From Galeruca laticollis (lineage: Eukaryota > Arthropoda > Insecta > Coleoptera > Chrysomelidae): a stretch of DNA of 64,000 nt. The notes under the pieces were generated by a model, which worked only from the letters and a program-made list of their open reading frames with translations, ran no database searches and was not told the DNA's origin. Shown here piece after piece: positions 1-11,221 of this stretch. The number at the start of each line of letters is the position of its first letter. Within the stretch, counting starts at the first letter, position 1. The position numbers were made by a program, and so were the translations under genes. Location: NCBI GenBank assembly GCA_963921935.1, contig OY998178.1, forward strand, positions 58,935,451 to 58,999,450, given 5' to 3'.

Positions 1-10
1 GGGTTGGTTT

Positions 11-12
11 GG

Positions 13-107
<95 letters not shown>
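11..107. repeat. (AT)n microsatellite
   Basis: Nearly uninterrupted AT dinucleotide run at the left edge of the window, with a few single-base interruptions. Confidence 0.95.
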
Positions 108-110
<3 letters not shown>

Positions 111-2030
111 CTATTTTTGAGACTGTATAATTTTAATTTGAATATATTTTAAGATAGCTCAGTTATTTATTATTATATCGTTTTGTAACTATTATATATT
201 TATTAATTCGGGAGCATGAAACCCTTTTTTCTCTTTGAGTCCTAGCTTTTTATAATGTTGTATTTGTTTAAATAAAAATAAAACACTTTATTTTTAAATA
301 GATTTAATTTTTTTTTTTAAAGAAATAATTTTATTTGATAATAATAATTTGAGACGCCTATGGATATATTATACCTACTTATTTATTTTGATAATTTCTT
401 CAGTGCGCGTGCGTGAAAAAACTAGTCATGCGCTTTAGCATAAAACGAACAATTCTTACACGTAAGAAGCATCTATACATATTATACAAACATAGTTTGT
501 TGACGATGCAGATAAATGAATGGTTCAAACACATAAAAGAATTTATATAGAAATCATAGTTATATATGATACAAATTGCTGTGGAAAGAAAATAGTTATC
601 TACATAGATAGAAATGTAGGAATTATATACAGATGGACATAGTTATTACATTAATAAAATTTCAAGCACCATATTTATGCGATTACAACATGGCGTAAGT
701 ACATATTTTAAATTATTTAAATTCGGCCTTTTTATTAATATTAACGATTTATGCAATTAATTAACTATATAAAGTCTGTTCTCTTTCTTTTTCAGATCGA
801 TCATATTCGCAAATGTTTATCAATTTATGAAATCAAGCACTTATTTGAGTATTTTGAGTTTTTACTCTGATTATTGGCCAATAATATTTTGAACACACTG
901 ACCTGTTGTTCTTGAATTGGGATGAATGTCTCTGGACCCCAGGAATACTCCTCTGAAGCTTCAAAAAAAACCAAAAATGATGAGAAATTTCGAAGATTCT
1001 GGCCGAAAAACTTGATATAATTAACTGTGAGTATTAATAAGATTGTTTTTTATAGTACTTTATAGGTTTAATTGTGTTAAACTGGGAATTTCTTGAAATT
1101 TCTGGAACGGAACATTATCACACACACTCCTCGCTTCTTGACACCAGCTTCCCCATTCTCAAGCGTCCCCTCGATTCTCCACTTTTTTCAACAAAACAGT
1201 CTTTTGTTTTTCTTTAGGTCACTATTTCAAAGTTTACTTGTTGATTCACAATTTGTTCTGTCATATTTTATAACCAATCAAATATTGTCCTTTGCAATCA
1301 AATTAATTGAAACTTCTTTCACTTATTAAAAAAGTTTCATACATACACTCTTTTACATTATGAGTTCATTTATAGAGTTCCTATGAGTTTTTTTTATCAT
1401 ACAAATAAATTAAAGTTGGTTATACATAGATACATTTAAATGGTATAACATCCAATATTGTTATTGACAGTCTATCACTGTTACACTCATATTATTTATA
1501 AATATAAATTCTTTTATGTTATTGGTCTATACTCTTTGCATTATATTATTTATAATAAACTTTAACAAATTATTATTTATTGATTCAACGTTTATTTTAT
1601 TTACCATATATCATTTGTATATATGTCATTATTTGTTTATCTATGAAAATCTATTGAATTATATTCTATTCAATATTTGTTTTTATTCTTAAATTAATGA
1701 TTATAATGAATTAACTATAATAATATTTGTTTTCATTTCAGATGAACAGCTGATTATGTTATGGAAAATAATCTTCGTCTTAGGCAACTTTATTTACATC
1801 ATTACATTGGTTAGGCAATCTCTATATTTTATGTTATTATTGAGGTAATTTCTTTTTCTATTATATTGTTATAGACAATTATTTAATATATCTTTACTTG
1901 ATATGTTGTTTAAATTAAGAAAAGTGGTTCCTTTTTACTTGTTTTCTTAAATTATATTATTTTCATATATTTTCATACTAGCAACATATTTTTATAGAAC
2001 TAATTCTCTTACTATCCATGATATCTGGTT

Positions 2031-2032
<2 letters not shown>
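108..2032. other. AT-rich intergenic stretch, no gene recognised
   Basis: I read both strands and found no protein family, splice-linked ORF or terminal repeat. The longest open frame, around 1.1-1.3 kb, is low-complexity, F/L/S-rich and unconvincing. Confidence 0.6.

Positions 2033-2112
<80 letters not shown>
2033..2112. repeat. (AT)n microsatellite
   Basis: About 40 uninterrupted AT units. It produces a meaningless poly(Y-I) open frame on the minus strand. Confidence 0.95.
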
Positions 2113-2119
<7 letters not shown>

Positions 2120-2258
2120 AGTTTGAGGACGTTTATGTATATACCGGTATAAAGCGTATACTGTGTATTATGAGGTCGTATATATACGGTATAAATCATT
2201 TTATACCGGTATAAAGCTTGTACTGTATTATTTGAGGTCACATAGCATAAAGCGGTAA
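2120..2258. repeat. Imperfect short tandem repeat next to the AT microsatellite
   Basis: Three degenerate units of about 50-60 bp, each starting near TGAGG(A/T)C and carrying ACCGGTATAAAGC or AGCATAAAGCGG. The palindromic core TATACCGGTATA appears twice. Unit length is irregular, so this is a degenerate local duplication rather than a satellite. Confidence 0.55.
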
Positions 2259-2577
2259 AAGATGATGAAATATTTAATTTTTTGTTAAGGCTAACTAAGT
2301 AAGTTTCAAAAATCTGAAACAATTTTTTATACTATTCAAGTTGAGTAAATTCAAGTGACGAAAAATATTTTTTTCTAATTCATCTTCTGTTCTTCTGAAA
2401 TATATAAACCACCTATATGTATATAGTGATATGTACGCTGGCCCATTATTTCCAAAAGGTTCTGCTGTACCCAGGTATTTATTTTTTAAAGACATGGAAC
2501 CAATTACAAATAGATAGAAAACTCGAAAACAACAATGACGACAAAACGAAATTAGAGCTTAATACAGCATTTTCGAC

Positions 2578-2885
2578 CATTATTTGCTCATAATCTTTGT
2601 TTTACAGAATTTAGAGTCACTCGAGGGCCTGCTTGTAAGTGTCTTAAATGTTCTTACTCTATTATTAGTTTAGTAAGATGGTTTCTATAAGGTAAGATTA
2701 TTTAAAAAATGTATCAAAATTACGATTTGCTATTCGGAATCTGCCACCAACCCGCAATATTTTAAATTCGTCAAGAAGAGGATCCAAACATTTAATTTTA
2801 CTACTTTCAGGAACCTGAGGAATTAATGTCCCTTGAAAACACTTGATTCTGTATAATCCGAATAGCAATCTATAAGGGTTTCTCT
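2578..2885 (-). pseudogene. BEL/Pao LTR-retrotransposon polyprotein fragment (integrase zinc-binding region)
   Basis: On the minus strand the reading CLDPLLDEFKILRVGGRFRI matches the conserved block just before the integrase zinc-binding domain of BEL/Pao polyproteins (family pattern: L-P-F-L-D...L-R-V-G-G-R). After one frameshift it continues ILPYRNHLTKLIIE-stop-EHLRHLQAGPRVTL, the family's H...H zinc-binding stretch. The frameshift, the in-frame stop and the lack of any flanking RT or LTR mark an old fragment. The downstream integrase core is not recognisable. Confidence 0.8.
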
Positions 2886-3077
2886 AATGCAATCATTGAA
2901 AACCTTGACTTAACTCTTCCATACTGTACACTTTTTTGTAAATCTATATAATTCAAAGATTAGACTATTTTCTCAACCAACATGCCTGTAGCTACTTCTT
3001 TCAAAGACGGTTTAAAAATACATATAAAAAAATAAAATATTTAAGAGAAATCGACCAGTGGCGTATCAATTTTATAT

Positions 3078-3270
3078 TCAACACGTTGAGTACGACCGGC
3101 CACTATGGTGGCCACAAAAAGTAAAAATGTTCAGCGGTCACTATAATGGCCAGTACTTTATACTATTTCTAACGGGGCGTTGAATTGCTGAAACACAAAA
3201 TAGATTTGAATCTTTAGTGCGGTATAGAGAAAGAGTAGGGAACACGCCCCGGTCATTATATTGGCCATGT
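3078..3270 (+). promoter_or_regulatory. piggyBac 5' terminal region with repeated palindromic motifs
   Basis: TTCAACACGTTGAGTACGAC resembles piggyBac-family termini (TTAA plus an ACACGTTGAG-like end); TTAA appears mutated to TTCA. Three diverged palindromic motifs follow: GGCCACTATGGTGGCC near 3100, GGTCACTATAATGGCC near 3138 and GGTCATTATATTGGCC near 3252. By analogy with other piggyBac ends these are probably transposase-binding sites; that role is inferred. Confidence 0.6.
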
Positions 3271-3389
3271 AGTATCTGCACAAAGTACATTAATTTTTAT
3301 TTACACACATGGTGCACATGTGTCTTTTTTAAGATAAACCGCTATTTGTCATTTGTCAATTGCAAGTGAGAAATTACCTTGAAAAACTA

Positions 3390-4398
3390 TTATGGATGAT
3401 GGAAATAAACCAGGATAAAAATGAAAAAGGTGTTTTTCATCATCAAGACGAACATTGTGACAGCAGCAATCCAAGAGGAGATATTAACAAAATCGAGCCT
3501 GAAGTTGACAATAATTTGACAGATCCTAATCAAGGTATTGATGGTGATCCTGGATAGGAAGACAATGACTTTGATCATACAGTTGATTTCGATGGAAATA
3601 CTTTTTCAATGTAAACTTGACAAAAGATTCGACGTCTTTACAAATTTTTGAAATCTTTTTTACGATAATATCTTGGAAACGGTAGTTGAATAAACTAACC
3701 GATGAGCAAATACTGTTATCAAAATAAGCCTGCATCAACAAGGAAGGTTCGTCGGAAAACTTGGAAAAACTTAACAGTTGAAGAATTGAAAAAAATTCTT
3801 GGTTAGTGTGTCTGTTGGGAGGTACTGAAAAATTTCCTGCCCTGTTCATGCAATGGATTCAAGATTCAAAAACCACCCCGCTTTTTTTGGAAAAACAATG
3901 GAAAGATTTCGTTTTCAAGAAATTTTAAGAATGCTTAGATTTGTAAATCACGAAGCTGCTGACGCTAATGATAAACTTTACATAATCAAAGACATGTTGG
4001 ATAGAGCTTTAGAAAACATTATAAAATATGTCTACCTTGACCAGCATTTGTTCATTGACGAATCAATGATATTATGGTGAGGGAGTTTGGCAGTTCGCCA
4101 GTATATTTCTAATAAGGGACATAAATTTGGTATAAAACTCCACGAGCTTACAACTTATGATGGATTCATCCTTAACATTATTGTAGAAACAGGAAAAAAG
4201 GAGCTCTCATGACAGAAGAAGCAACACACACAGGACAATTTTTACAGCAGTGTTTCGCTAGCAGAATTACGTCGTAAAACGTATATTGTAGGGAAACTAC
4301 GCGAAAACCGTTTAAGATATCCTAAAACTCTTCTAAAAACCAAGTTAATACAAGTTAGGAAGCGCCACAGTGTGGCGTATACGAAGACTTCTAAATGG
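3390..4398 (+). pseudogene. piggyBac transposase, 5' half (interrupted)
   Basis: Cut-and-paste DDE transposase of the piggyBac superfamily. Recognisable blocks are MERFRFQEILRMLRFVNHE, then KLYIIKDMLDRALENI, then the first catalytic block HLFIDESMILW and, after an in-frame TGA at 4078-4080, GSLAVRQYISNKGHKFGIKL. The central segment with the second catalytic Asp is largely missing. The reading resumes near 4255 with LAELRRKTYIVGKLRENRL and ends TKTSKW at 4398. The acidic N-terminus (3390-3620) is frame-broken. The rest of the same copy lies at 12640-13180 and the two ends join in frame. Dead copy. Confidence 0.88.
4391..4398. repeat. 8-bp target-site duplication, left copy (CTAAATGG)
   Basis: CTAAATGG occurs here and at 12640-12647, exactly where the piggyBac reading frame stops and resumes. 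Collapsing the two copies gives ...S-K-W-K-D-E-R-D... in one frame. Confidence 0.75.
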
Positions 4399-4771
4399 TA
4401 ATTTCAGTTTAATGAACAATTAAATTACTGAATTTGTCTAATAAATAATTGATACAATAACAAAGCAATGAATCATAAACACTCTCTATCAACATAAATT
4501 TTTGCTGAATATGTCAGTGACCACAAACCCTTATACACTCCTCGCCGGTTACATGACCTTGAATCAAATTTTTAGTACCAAGACTACTCTTTAGGTGGCT
4601 CTGTAAGTCTCTTCTTGAAGCAGAAGTTATTGGTTAAGGGTATGGTTCTGTCAAATCTGTTTTTTATTGTTCAAGTCCTCTGCGTATTTTCTTCTTCGGA
4701 GAGAAGTTTTTGAGCTAATTTTCGTATTATTATTGTGTAAATGAACATTTTTTCGACTGTGGTTATCCAAC

Positions 4772-5571
4772 ATGCTTTATCAACGTAAATGTTGCATTCC
4801 GATTTGTGAAAATCCATCTGTAATAATGGATACATTTCCTAATCACAACAATGAAATAAACCGATTTATAAAATTGATAAATGCATGTAAAAACTCCGTA
4901 CTCTTTGAAGTGGAGCCATAGAAGTCTAAAAGAGTGTGCCATCAACATTTTGAGCCAAAATATATATCTGGCTGGTCTCACAAGTTCTTTACAACTGCAG
5001 TTCCAACACTTAACCTACCCGGTAAGTACAAACACTTCTTAAAAAGAATTGAAATAACTTCACTTTTTTTCAGATACTTGTTCACCTGATATTGACGGAC
5101 TAGTGTGCAATATGCCATCAGTATCTACAGCAGTACATGAGATTTCAGAATGTAGTACATCTAAAATTGTTGAAGGTGAGAAATATGTACCCGAAATATG
5201 TCCAGTTTCTCAAATTGAATTCCTACAAGAATATTAACTTTTTGACTACAATAATTATAGTAAAATAAACATGTACTTAATCCTCAATTAAATTTAAATA
5301 TACTCATTTTTGTAGATAATATTCATATATTATCACCATATCAAGTGCTAAAACAGAGCGGGGTTCCTAAACACACTCTAACTCCCAAGAAAACAAAAAA
5401 GTATGCAGCCCTCAAAAAAGACGAAGAAGATACAACAAGGTGTATGCATATTTTGTATCGTAACCTAGAACTAGGAATATTAAATGCTTATGATTATATG
5501 TTACTGATTAAATAAGCTTTTATTTCCCTTTCCAACTCTATATTTACAGGAGCACTACTCCTAAAAACTGA
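4772..5571 (+). pseudogene. THAP-domain mini-gene with an in-frame stop
   Basis: Exon 1 (4772-5021) encodes a C2CH THAP DNA-binding domain: C-x-x-x-C near residue 8, DTFPNH, then VCHQHFEPKY and the diagnostic end AVPTLNLP. A TAG at 4919-4921 breaks it at codon 50. Exons 2 (5074-5175), 3 (5316-5439) and 4 (5550-5571) follow with GT...AG junctions in compatible phases, ending in TGA at 5569-5571. Exon 3 reads HTLTPKKTKKYAALKKDEED, a basic segment typical of sequence just after insect THAP domains. There is no catalytic transposase domain. It sits at the left end of the 8.2 kb insert. It may be a P-element-derived remnant or a captured host THAP gene. Apart from the one nonsense codon its structure is well kept. 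Confidence 0.75.
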
Positions 5572-5721
5572 AATTGTAAGCTAACTATTTTAAAATTTCC
5601 TGGAATTTGTTGTTGGTCCAAACATTTAATACTTCGATGGCCGATCGTATTAAATGATGTAGACAATACAATATTCGAAAAATAGTCAAATTGTCCCGTC
5701 AGTATCAATATTTAAATTAAA

Positions 5722-5889
5722 GTTATAAATGAAACTGTTTCTAAAAAAATCCACAATATAATGAAAAAATTATTTAAATTCAAGAAAAAAATTGGAAATT
5801 GTTTCAATATTACTAAATATCTGAACAATTGTGAATTTATTAACTTTTTCATTACATTGTGGATTTTTATAGAAAGTTTCATTTATAAC
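5722..5889. mobile_element. Palindromic MITE related to Penelope 3' inverted repeats
   Basis: Arms of about 50 bp (5722-5770 and 5841-5889) are inverted copies beginning GTTATAAATGAAACT and running to CCACAATATAATGAAAAA. The order AAATGAAAC...TTTCTA...CCACAATATAAT matches the ends of the Penelope-like copies at 9.1, 26.0 and 41.0 kb, so this looks like a diverged solo unit of that family. Confidence 0.65.
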
Positions 5890-6274
5890 GTTAACATAAG
5901 TAGATTGCACACAGTAAATCTACTATTTAAATTTCCCTGAACATAGTAGCTCCGATCCTAATCTTCAGATGGCGCTCGATTTTGTCTCCATTGGATAACA
6001 TTGACGAGAACCGTCTAAGGATTTGTGTCAGTGACAAGACTTTCAAAAATTTCAGCTGTCAGAACAGGTCAAAACATGGATATTATAGAGAAGGAGAAGT
6101 GCTGCGATCGCTAAGTTGTCTCACTAAAAAGGCGCTAATTTAGAACGACCTATCAACGTTTAATATACTGCCAAACCGTTAACTTAGCAGATACTACGCG
6201 GCAGGTGGCTGAAAAATTAATTAAAAATCCACAAATTTACAATGACAGGTGGGTTAATCCTTCAACACGTAGCG
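5890..6274. other. Unassigned core of the composite insert
   Basis: No recognised domain. A plus-strand stretch after 6075 reads somewhat protein-like (VNLADTTRQVAEKLIKNPQ) but has early stops and no family match that I know. Confidence 0.4.
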
Positions 6275-8159
6275 ATCCCCAGACACCTCACAATATCCAC
6301 TAGATAGCCCAATGTCCACTGAATATCCAGTCCATGTAAGATATCTAATGGGTATCGACTGAATGTATTTCATAGATATGAAGAAAAAAATTATTTCCTA
6401 TTTTACTGATAATATATTGAATAATCACATAAAAAATGATTGAGAAGGAAGTTCTAATACATAATCCTTCGATGCATAAATGTATTAATCTCATGATATT
6501 ATATCCATTGTATATCCATGGATATCTATTATTATTTTCTGTCGCATTTTTTGTCTCTGCCCAACATATTTTTGGTTTATTCAAGATGTGAAATTGAAAA
6601 AAGATAAATATATCTAAATTGAGTTATCAGTTATGAGTTTAATCAACAATACGAAAATTACGAATACGGCATAAAACGTGTTCTTAACGCACAACAAATA
6701 TCTCATGATTTAACGTTTAATGCTATAATACACAATAATGCATACATCAGTGTATTTCCATATTACATACTCGCAAAACTATGCAACTAACCATACACGA
6801 TGGTATCTCTGTTCTCCCATTGGTCGATGCCGCGTTTGACCGTTTGATTTAGTCTCGTTATTCTTGTTGTTAAGTTGTAGGGTAGGTTATCATAGTTTTA
6901 AACACGTGCAAAAGTGGTTGGTTACTTTTTATCGCTAGTTTGGATTTGGAAAAAATAAGGTATGTATATGTGTCTTACCTTAATTCTGAATATTGTTACG
7001 TCTCCTATATTTTATTGATATTTATGATTAATTACCTACATTAAAAGCGATTTGTATATTTATACAATGTAAAATAGCATGGTGTGAAGATGTGAAATAG
7101 GTTTTACCTTGGCTTTTACATTCTTTCATGATAAACTGTGGTGGGGTCTCTGCTGATTTGATTAAAAATTCTTTTGAGCTCAATAATAATAATGGTGTTC
7201 AGGCGATAGGAAATGTTCTTATTACAGGTATGTGCTCGAATACAATACGCGGGCCAATTTTCAATGTTATTTTACAAAAAAGGTGCATTTTATATTCGAG
7301 CGTACACAGGTATATAGCTGACCTTGAAAATCTATAATCTTTCTTTTCTCGTCCTTACAGAAAGAACCGTGCAGAGTAGATGAGCTGGGTGGTGAAGAAG
7401 AATTATTGATGTATATTCAAATATGTATATTATATAAAATAAAGTATTTTCTATAATTCTATTTCATAGTATATCATTTCATCATATCTCAAATAATACT
7501 TCTATTATGGAGAGCTTAATTCCATTTGTACCTTCCTACTCACAGATGATTATCTGACTAGTACCTGCTGGTGGAATAAATACAAGATGGCTAACAAAAA
7601 CAATGCTTACCAAAAGTTGTGTATATCCACAGATCTGGAATAAAATTAAGTGGAAATAATAGTTCTGGTGAATCAGAACAAAGTATAACAGATATACGTG
7701 ATGAGTATTTGAATCATTTTCACTGGACCACAATATTCTACAGTCGTCCACTAAAATACTAGTCTATCCACCCTATGTATCTATAATATTCTCTACTGAT
7801 TGACTAAACAATTTTATGTTAATTTTATTCCAAATCTGTAGACATAAAAAACTTTTGGTTTGTATTGTTTTCGTTGGACCATCTTGTATTTTTACCAGTA
7901 AGTACTAGTAATATATTCTCAGATTTTCATGTTTGTGGAAAAAGGATATACCAAACGTGAATATAAATATTCTATTAACATCCAGGCGACGTTAATTGGA
8001 TATACCAAATCTGAACATAGGATATCCATGGGATATTAACGAGATATCCATAAGATAACACATATATCCTAGATATAGGCGGACATATGGATATCCATTG
8101 TATGTCTATAGGCTATCCATCTATATATCCAGTGGATATCATGTGTGCTCTCTGGGGAT
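6275..8159. mobile_element. 1.9 kb DNA transposon with ~30-bp TIRs, unclassified
   Basis: The left end starts ATCCCCAGACACCTCACA and reaches ATATCCACT; the right end, reverse complemented, starts ATCCCCAGAGAGCACACA and reaches ATATCCACT. Both subterminal zones are rich in short palindromes built on GATATCC and ATCCATGGATAT (6.29-6.5 and 7.95-8.14 kb). A short open frame at 7128-7337 has splice-like borders but no recognised domain. The target-site duplication is unclear (possibly AT). Confidence 0.6.
7555..7915. repeat. Nested inverted repeat (fold-back), ~95-bp arms
   Basis: 7555-7660 and 7825-7915 are inverted copies sharing AATACAAGATGG, ACCAAAAGTT and GGAATAAAATTAA with moderate divergence. 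Probably a small MITE nested in the 1.9 kb element. Confidence 0.65.
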
Positions 8160-8756
8160 TGTTCTCCTTCTCTCTAACCTCCATGGGTCAAAATAAATTA
8201 ATGTTGTTTGTCGCTGTCTCTTTTTAATATTATAAGGTCATTTTAGCACAAATATTTGGTTGTTAATATATGGCTAAAATATTATTTCCATTAAGATGTA
8301 CCTATATACAGAGTTGCCCAAAAGTCTGAAAACGGCCAATTATCTCGTAAATTGCTATCCTAATTGTACAAAATTTGGGGTACACCTATTTTGGCACACG
8401 GAGATTCCAGATTTGATATTTGCAATGTTGCCAGATTTGCCGTTTCTCTTATATTATTAGTCACTATGGTTTTTCAAATTCATCACCCTGTATATTCAGT
8501 CATAATTGGAATTTCCTATCCAAATGAGTTCAACCATATGTAATGATTTTATGTAGTCTGGAAGGTCTTAAATACATAAAACCGTGCAAAATATGTAGAT
8601 TTGAAGAGATTCAAATGTTCAAATGTAGAATGCTGTGATTTTGATATTTGTTCACCATTTACATTATTAACTGAAACTGATAGTAGTTTGATGTGTTTTG
8701 AAAAGTTCTGCAAGCTAAATTGCTTCTCTAAAATGTCTCTTAACGAATTACTATTC

Positions 8757-9005
8757 TAGTGATGAGAGGGTACGTCAACAGAAAAATATCTTATTGTGAA
8801 GTAGTCAACTTGTTCAACGATACTTTCCCAAACCGTTCTCCTATTCATAAGGCGATGGTACAAAAAACTGTAGAGCGCTATGAGGAATCTGGAGGAGTTA
8901 AAGTTAGATAACGATCATGTAGACCTCAAAGAGTTATGAATGGCAACACAAGTTTAGATATAATGCAGAGTTTTGTTGAAGATCCACATACAATCCTCAT
9001 GCAGG
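8757..9005 (+). pseudogene. mariner A transposase, N-terminal helix-turn-helix part
   Basis: The reading RGYVNRKISYCEVVNLFNDT, then FPNRSPIHKAMVQKTVERYE, matches the DUF4817-type helix-turn-helix that starts many insect mariner-like transposases (F-P-N-R...S...V...V..R....G.V). After an in-frame stop the linker SFVEDPHT follows, the usual start of the second HTH. The sequence then leaves the family at the Penelope insertion. Confidence 0.75.
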
Positions 9006-9462
9006 GTTGCATGATGAATGTCGGTCTTCAGTCTTACCTGTATTAAATTGACTGTCTCGACCCTTACTTCGTGGAATATGCTCATATTAGTGTTTTTAAA
9101 TGAAACTCAAGGTTTCTAGTTAATTCCACAATATAATTCAAGTGATTGAAAATTCTAAAAAATTGACAATTGTTTCGATAAATTATTATCATCGTCAGAA
9201 TGACAGAAGTTACATTTCATTTTATGCCTACCTGATGTTTAGTAGTTATATTTTTTGGCTAGACCAAGAAGTAACCTAACTTGTGATTGGCTTAATATAT
9301 GTTTATAGAAAAAAGAAGAAGATGTGATATTACAAATATTGAAGCTTAGATATTATTAGCCCTATGGTGATATCCTGGATATCATTTTTCCAATTAAGAT
9401 CAGTATAACTGTGCAATGATATAGAAAACCAGGAAAACTATATCTGCTGATCTTTACAATTA

Positions 9463-10296
9463 TCACTTAAGAAGACAGTTTATTAGTGGAGAATTCCCTA
9501 GATTTAACTGTTCATTGACAACTTCATATTGTGGGTTTCTTAAATGTCTTCTAATTTCCAGTTCTTCAAGGAAATCCAGTTCTTGTTTCTTTTCACAAAT
9601 ATGCAGCACTTCTAGTTCTGTGTTAGGTGTCAATGAATGATTGGTGTCAAGTAGATGTTTTGCGTAGTGGGATTTATCTGGTTGTTTTAATCTGTAAGCT
9701 CGTAAGTGCTCACTGTATCGTATTTCAAAATTCCTGAGGGTCTGACCCAAATAGACAGCATTACATTCTGGACATTTGAGTTTATATATACCTGACTTCT
9801 TCAATAGTGGTATTTTTGTTTTTACATTTAACAATTTTGTACTAACGTTACTTTCTGTTTTAAAAGAAATTGTTGCATTCGTTGCTGAAGATATTATCTT
9901 TGAAATATTATTAGAAATATTTCCTGCATATGTGATGGTTTTATAAGTTTTAATTTCATCAGCTTGTTTAGGATATATTAGTTGTAATGCCACTTTTTTC
10001 TCTTTTTTAATAATTAGTTTATTTATCATATCTAATGGATAACCGTTAGATGTTGCTATTTGTCTAATTGTATTAATCTCTCTATCAAAATTACATTTGT
10101 TCATAGGAACTGAAAAAGCTCTATGTATCATTGAATTATATGCTGCTAGTCTGTGTGAGACAGGGTGGTTAGAATTGAATGGAAAACCAACACAGACTGA
10201 TGTGACAATTCCATTCAATTCTAACCACCCTGTCTCACACAGACTAGCAGCATATAATTCAATGATACATAGAGCTTTTTCAGTTCCTATGAACAA
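9463..10296 (-). CDS. Penelope-like element C-terminal ORF (RT thumb/linker plus GIY-YIG endonuclease), left arm
   Basis: Open frame of 277 codons. Residues from about 40 on (FNSNHPVSHRLAAYNSMIHR) match the region after the RT core of Penelope-like proteins. Residues ~165-277 form a GIY-YIG nuclease: SGIYKLKCPECNAVYLGQT, then R in EIRYSEH and a late E in the EELEIRRHL block. The reverse transcriptase core is absent, so the copy is 5'-truncated. The first ~37 codons before FNSNHP are the spacer and the antisense of the opposite arm, so the apparent ATG is probably fortuitous. The nuclease would nick target DNA in an intact element; here activity is unlikely. Confidence 0.8.
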   Translation of the reverse strand: MFIGTEKALCIIELYAASLCETGWLELNGIVTSVCVGFPFNSNHPVSHRLAAYNSMIHRAFSVPMNKCNFDREINTIRQIATSNGYPLDMINKLIIKKEKKVALQLIYPKQADEIKTYKTITYAGNISNNISKIISSATNATISFKTESNVSTKLLNVKTKIPLLKKSGIYKLKCPECNAVYLGQTLRNFEIRYSEHLRAYRLKQPDKSHYAKHLLDTNHSLTPNTELEVLHICEKKQELDFLEELEIRRHLRNPQYEVVNEQLNLGNSPLINCLLK

Positions 10297-10930
10297 ATGT
10301 AATTTTGATAGAGAGATTAATACAATTAGACAAATAGCAACATCTAACGGTTATCCATTAGATATGATAAATAAACTAATTATTAAAAAAGAGAAAAAAG
10401 TGGCATTACAACTAATATATCCTAAACAAGCTGATGAAATTAAAACTTATAAAACCATCACATATGCAGGAAATATTTCTAATAATATTTCAAAGATAAT
10501 ATCTTCAGCAACGAATGCAACAATTTCTTTTAAAACAGAAAGTAACGTTAGTACAAAATTGTTAAATGTAAAAACAAAAATACCACTATTAAAGAAGTCA
10601 GGTATATATAAACTCAAATGTCCAGAATGTAATGCTGTCTATTTGGGTCAGACCCTCAGGAATTTTGAAATACGATACAGTGAGCACTTACGAGCTTACA
10701 GATTAAAACAACCAGATAAATCCCACTACGCAAAACATCTACTTGACACCAATCATTCATTGACACCTAACACAGAACTAGAAGTGCTGCATATTTGTGA
10801 AAAGAAACAAGAACTGGATTTCCTTGAAGAACTGGAAATTAGAAGACATTTAAGAAACCCACAATATGAAGTTGTCAATGAACAGTTAAATCTAGGGAAT
10901 TCTCCACTAATAAACTGTCTTCTTAAGTGA
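10097..10930 (+). CDS. Penelope-like element C-terminal ORF (GIY-YIG), right arm, mirror copy
   Basis: Mirror image of the minus-strand ORF at 9463-10296. The two proteins are identical except for about 9 residues translated from the 26-nt central spacer. Same features: linker FNSNHPVSHRL, GIY...YLGQT, C-terminus ending NSPLINCLLK. It is followed by about 370 bp of non-coding tail with a hairpin at 11195-11221 and the end TTTCATTTAAAAACACT. The lack of divergence implies very recent duplication, gene conversion or assembly folding. Confidence 0.8.
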   Translation: MFIGTEKALCIIELYAASLCETGWLELNGKPTQTDVTIPFNSNHPVSHRLAAYNSMIHRAFSVPMNKCNFDREINTIRQIATSNGYPLDMINKLIIKKEKKVALQLIYPKQADEIKTYKTITYAGNISNNISKIISSATNATISFKTESNVSTKLLNVKTKIPLLKKSGIYKLKCPECNAVYLGQTLRNFEIRYSEHLRAYRLKQPDKSHYAKHLLDTNHSLTPNTELEVLHICEKKQELDFLEELEIRRHLRNPQYEVVNEQLNLGNSPLINCLLK

Positions 10931-11194
10931 TAATTGTAAAGATCAGCAGATATAGTTTTCCTGGTTTTCTATATCATTGCACAGTTATACTGATCTTAAT
11001 TGGAAAAATGATATCCAGGATATCACCATAGGGCTAATAATATCTAAGCTTCAATATTTGTAATATCACATCTTCTTCTTTTTTCTATAAACATATATTA
11101 AGCCAATCACAAGTTAGGTTACTTCTTGGTCTAGCCAAAAAATATAACTACTAAACATCAGGTAGGCATAAAATGAAATGTAACTTCTGTCATT

Positions 11195-11221
11195 CTGACG
11201 ATGATAATAATTTATCGAAAC
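11195..11221 (+). ncRNA. Structured hairpin in the Penelope-like 3' tail (CTGA...GAAAC)
   Basis: CTGACGAT is followed by GATAA-TAAT-TTATC (5-bp stem) and then GAAAC. The copy at 40890-40919 keeps CTGACGAT and GAAAC but has the stem GGTATT/AATATC, including one A-T to T-A compensatory swap. The layout recalls the hammerhead core (CUGAUGA-stem II-GAAA) known from Penelope-like elements, but with two extra bases in the first box. Ribozyme activity is not claimed. Confidence 0.45.

Noticed and set aside
1978..2322. 114-codon minus-strand frame
   Set aside because: Mostly (Y-I)n translated from the AT microsatellite.
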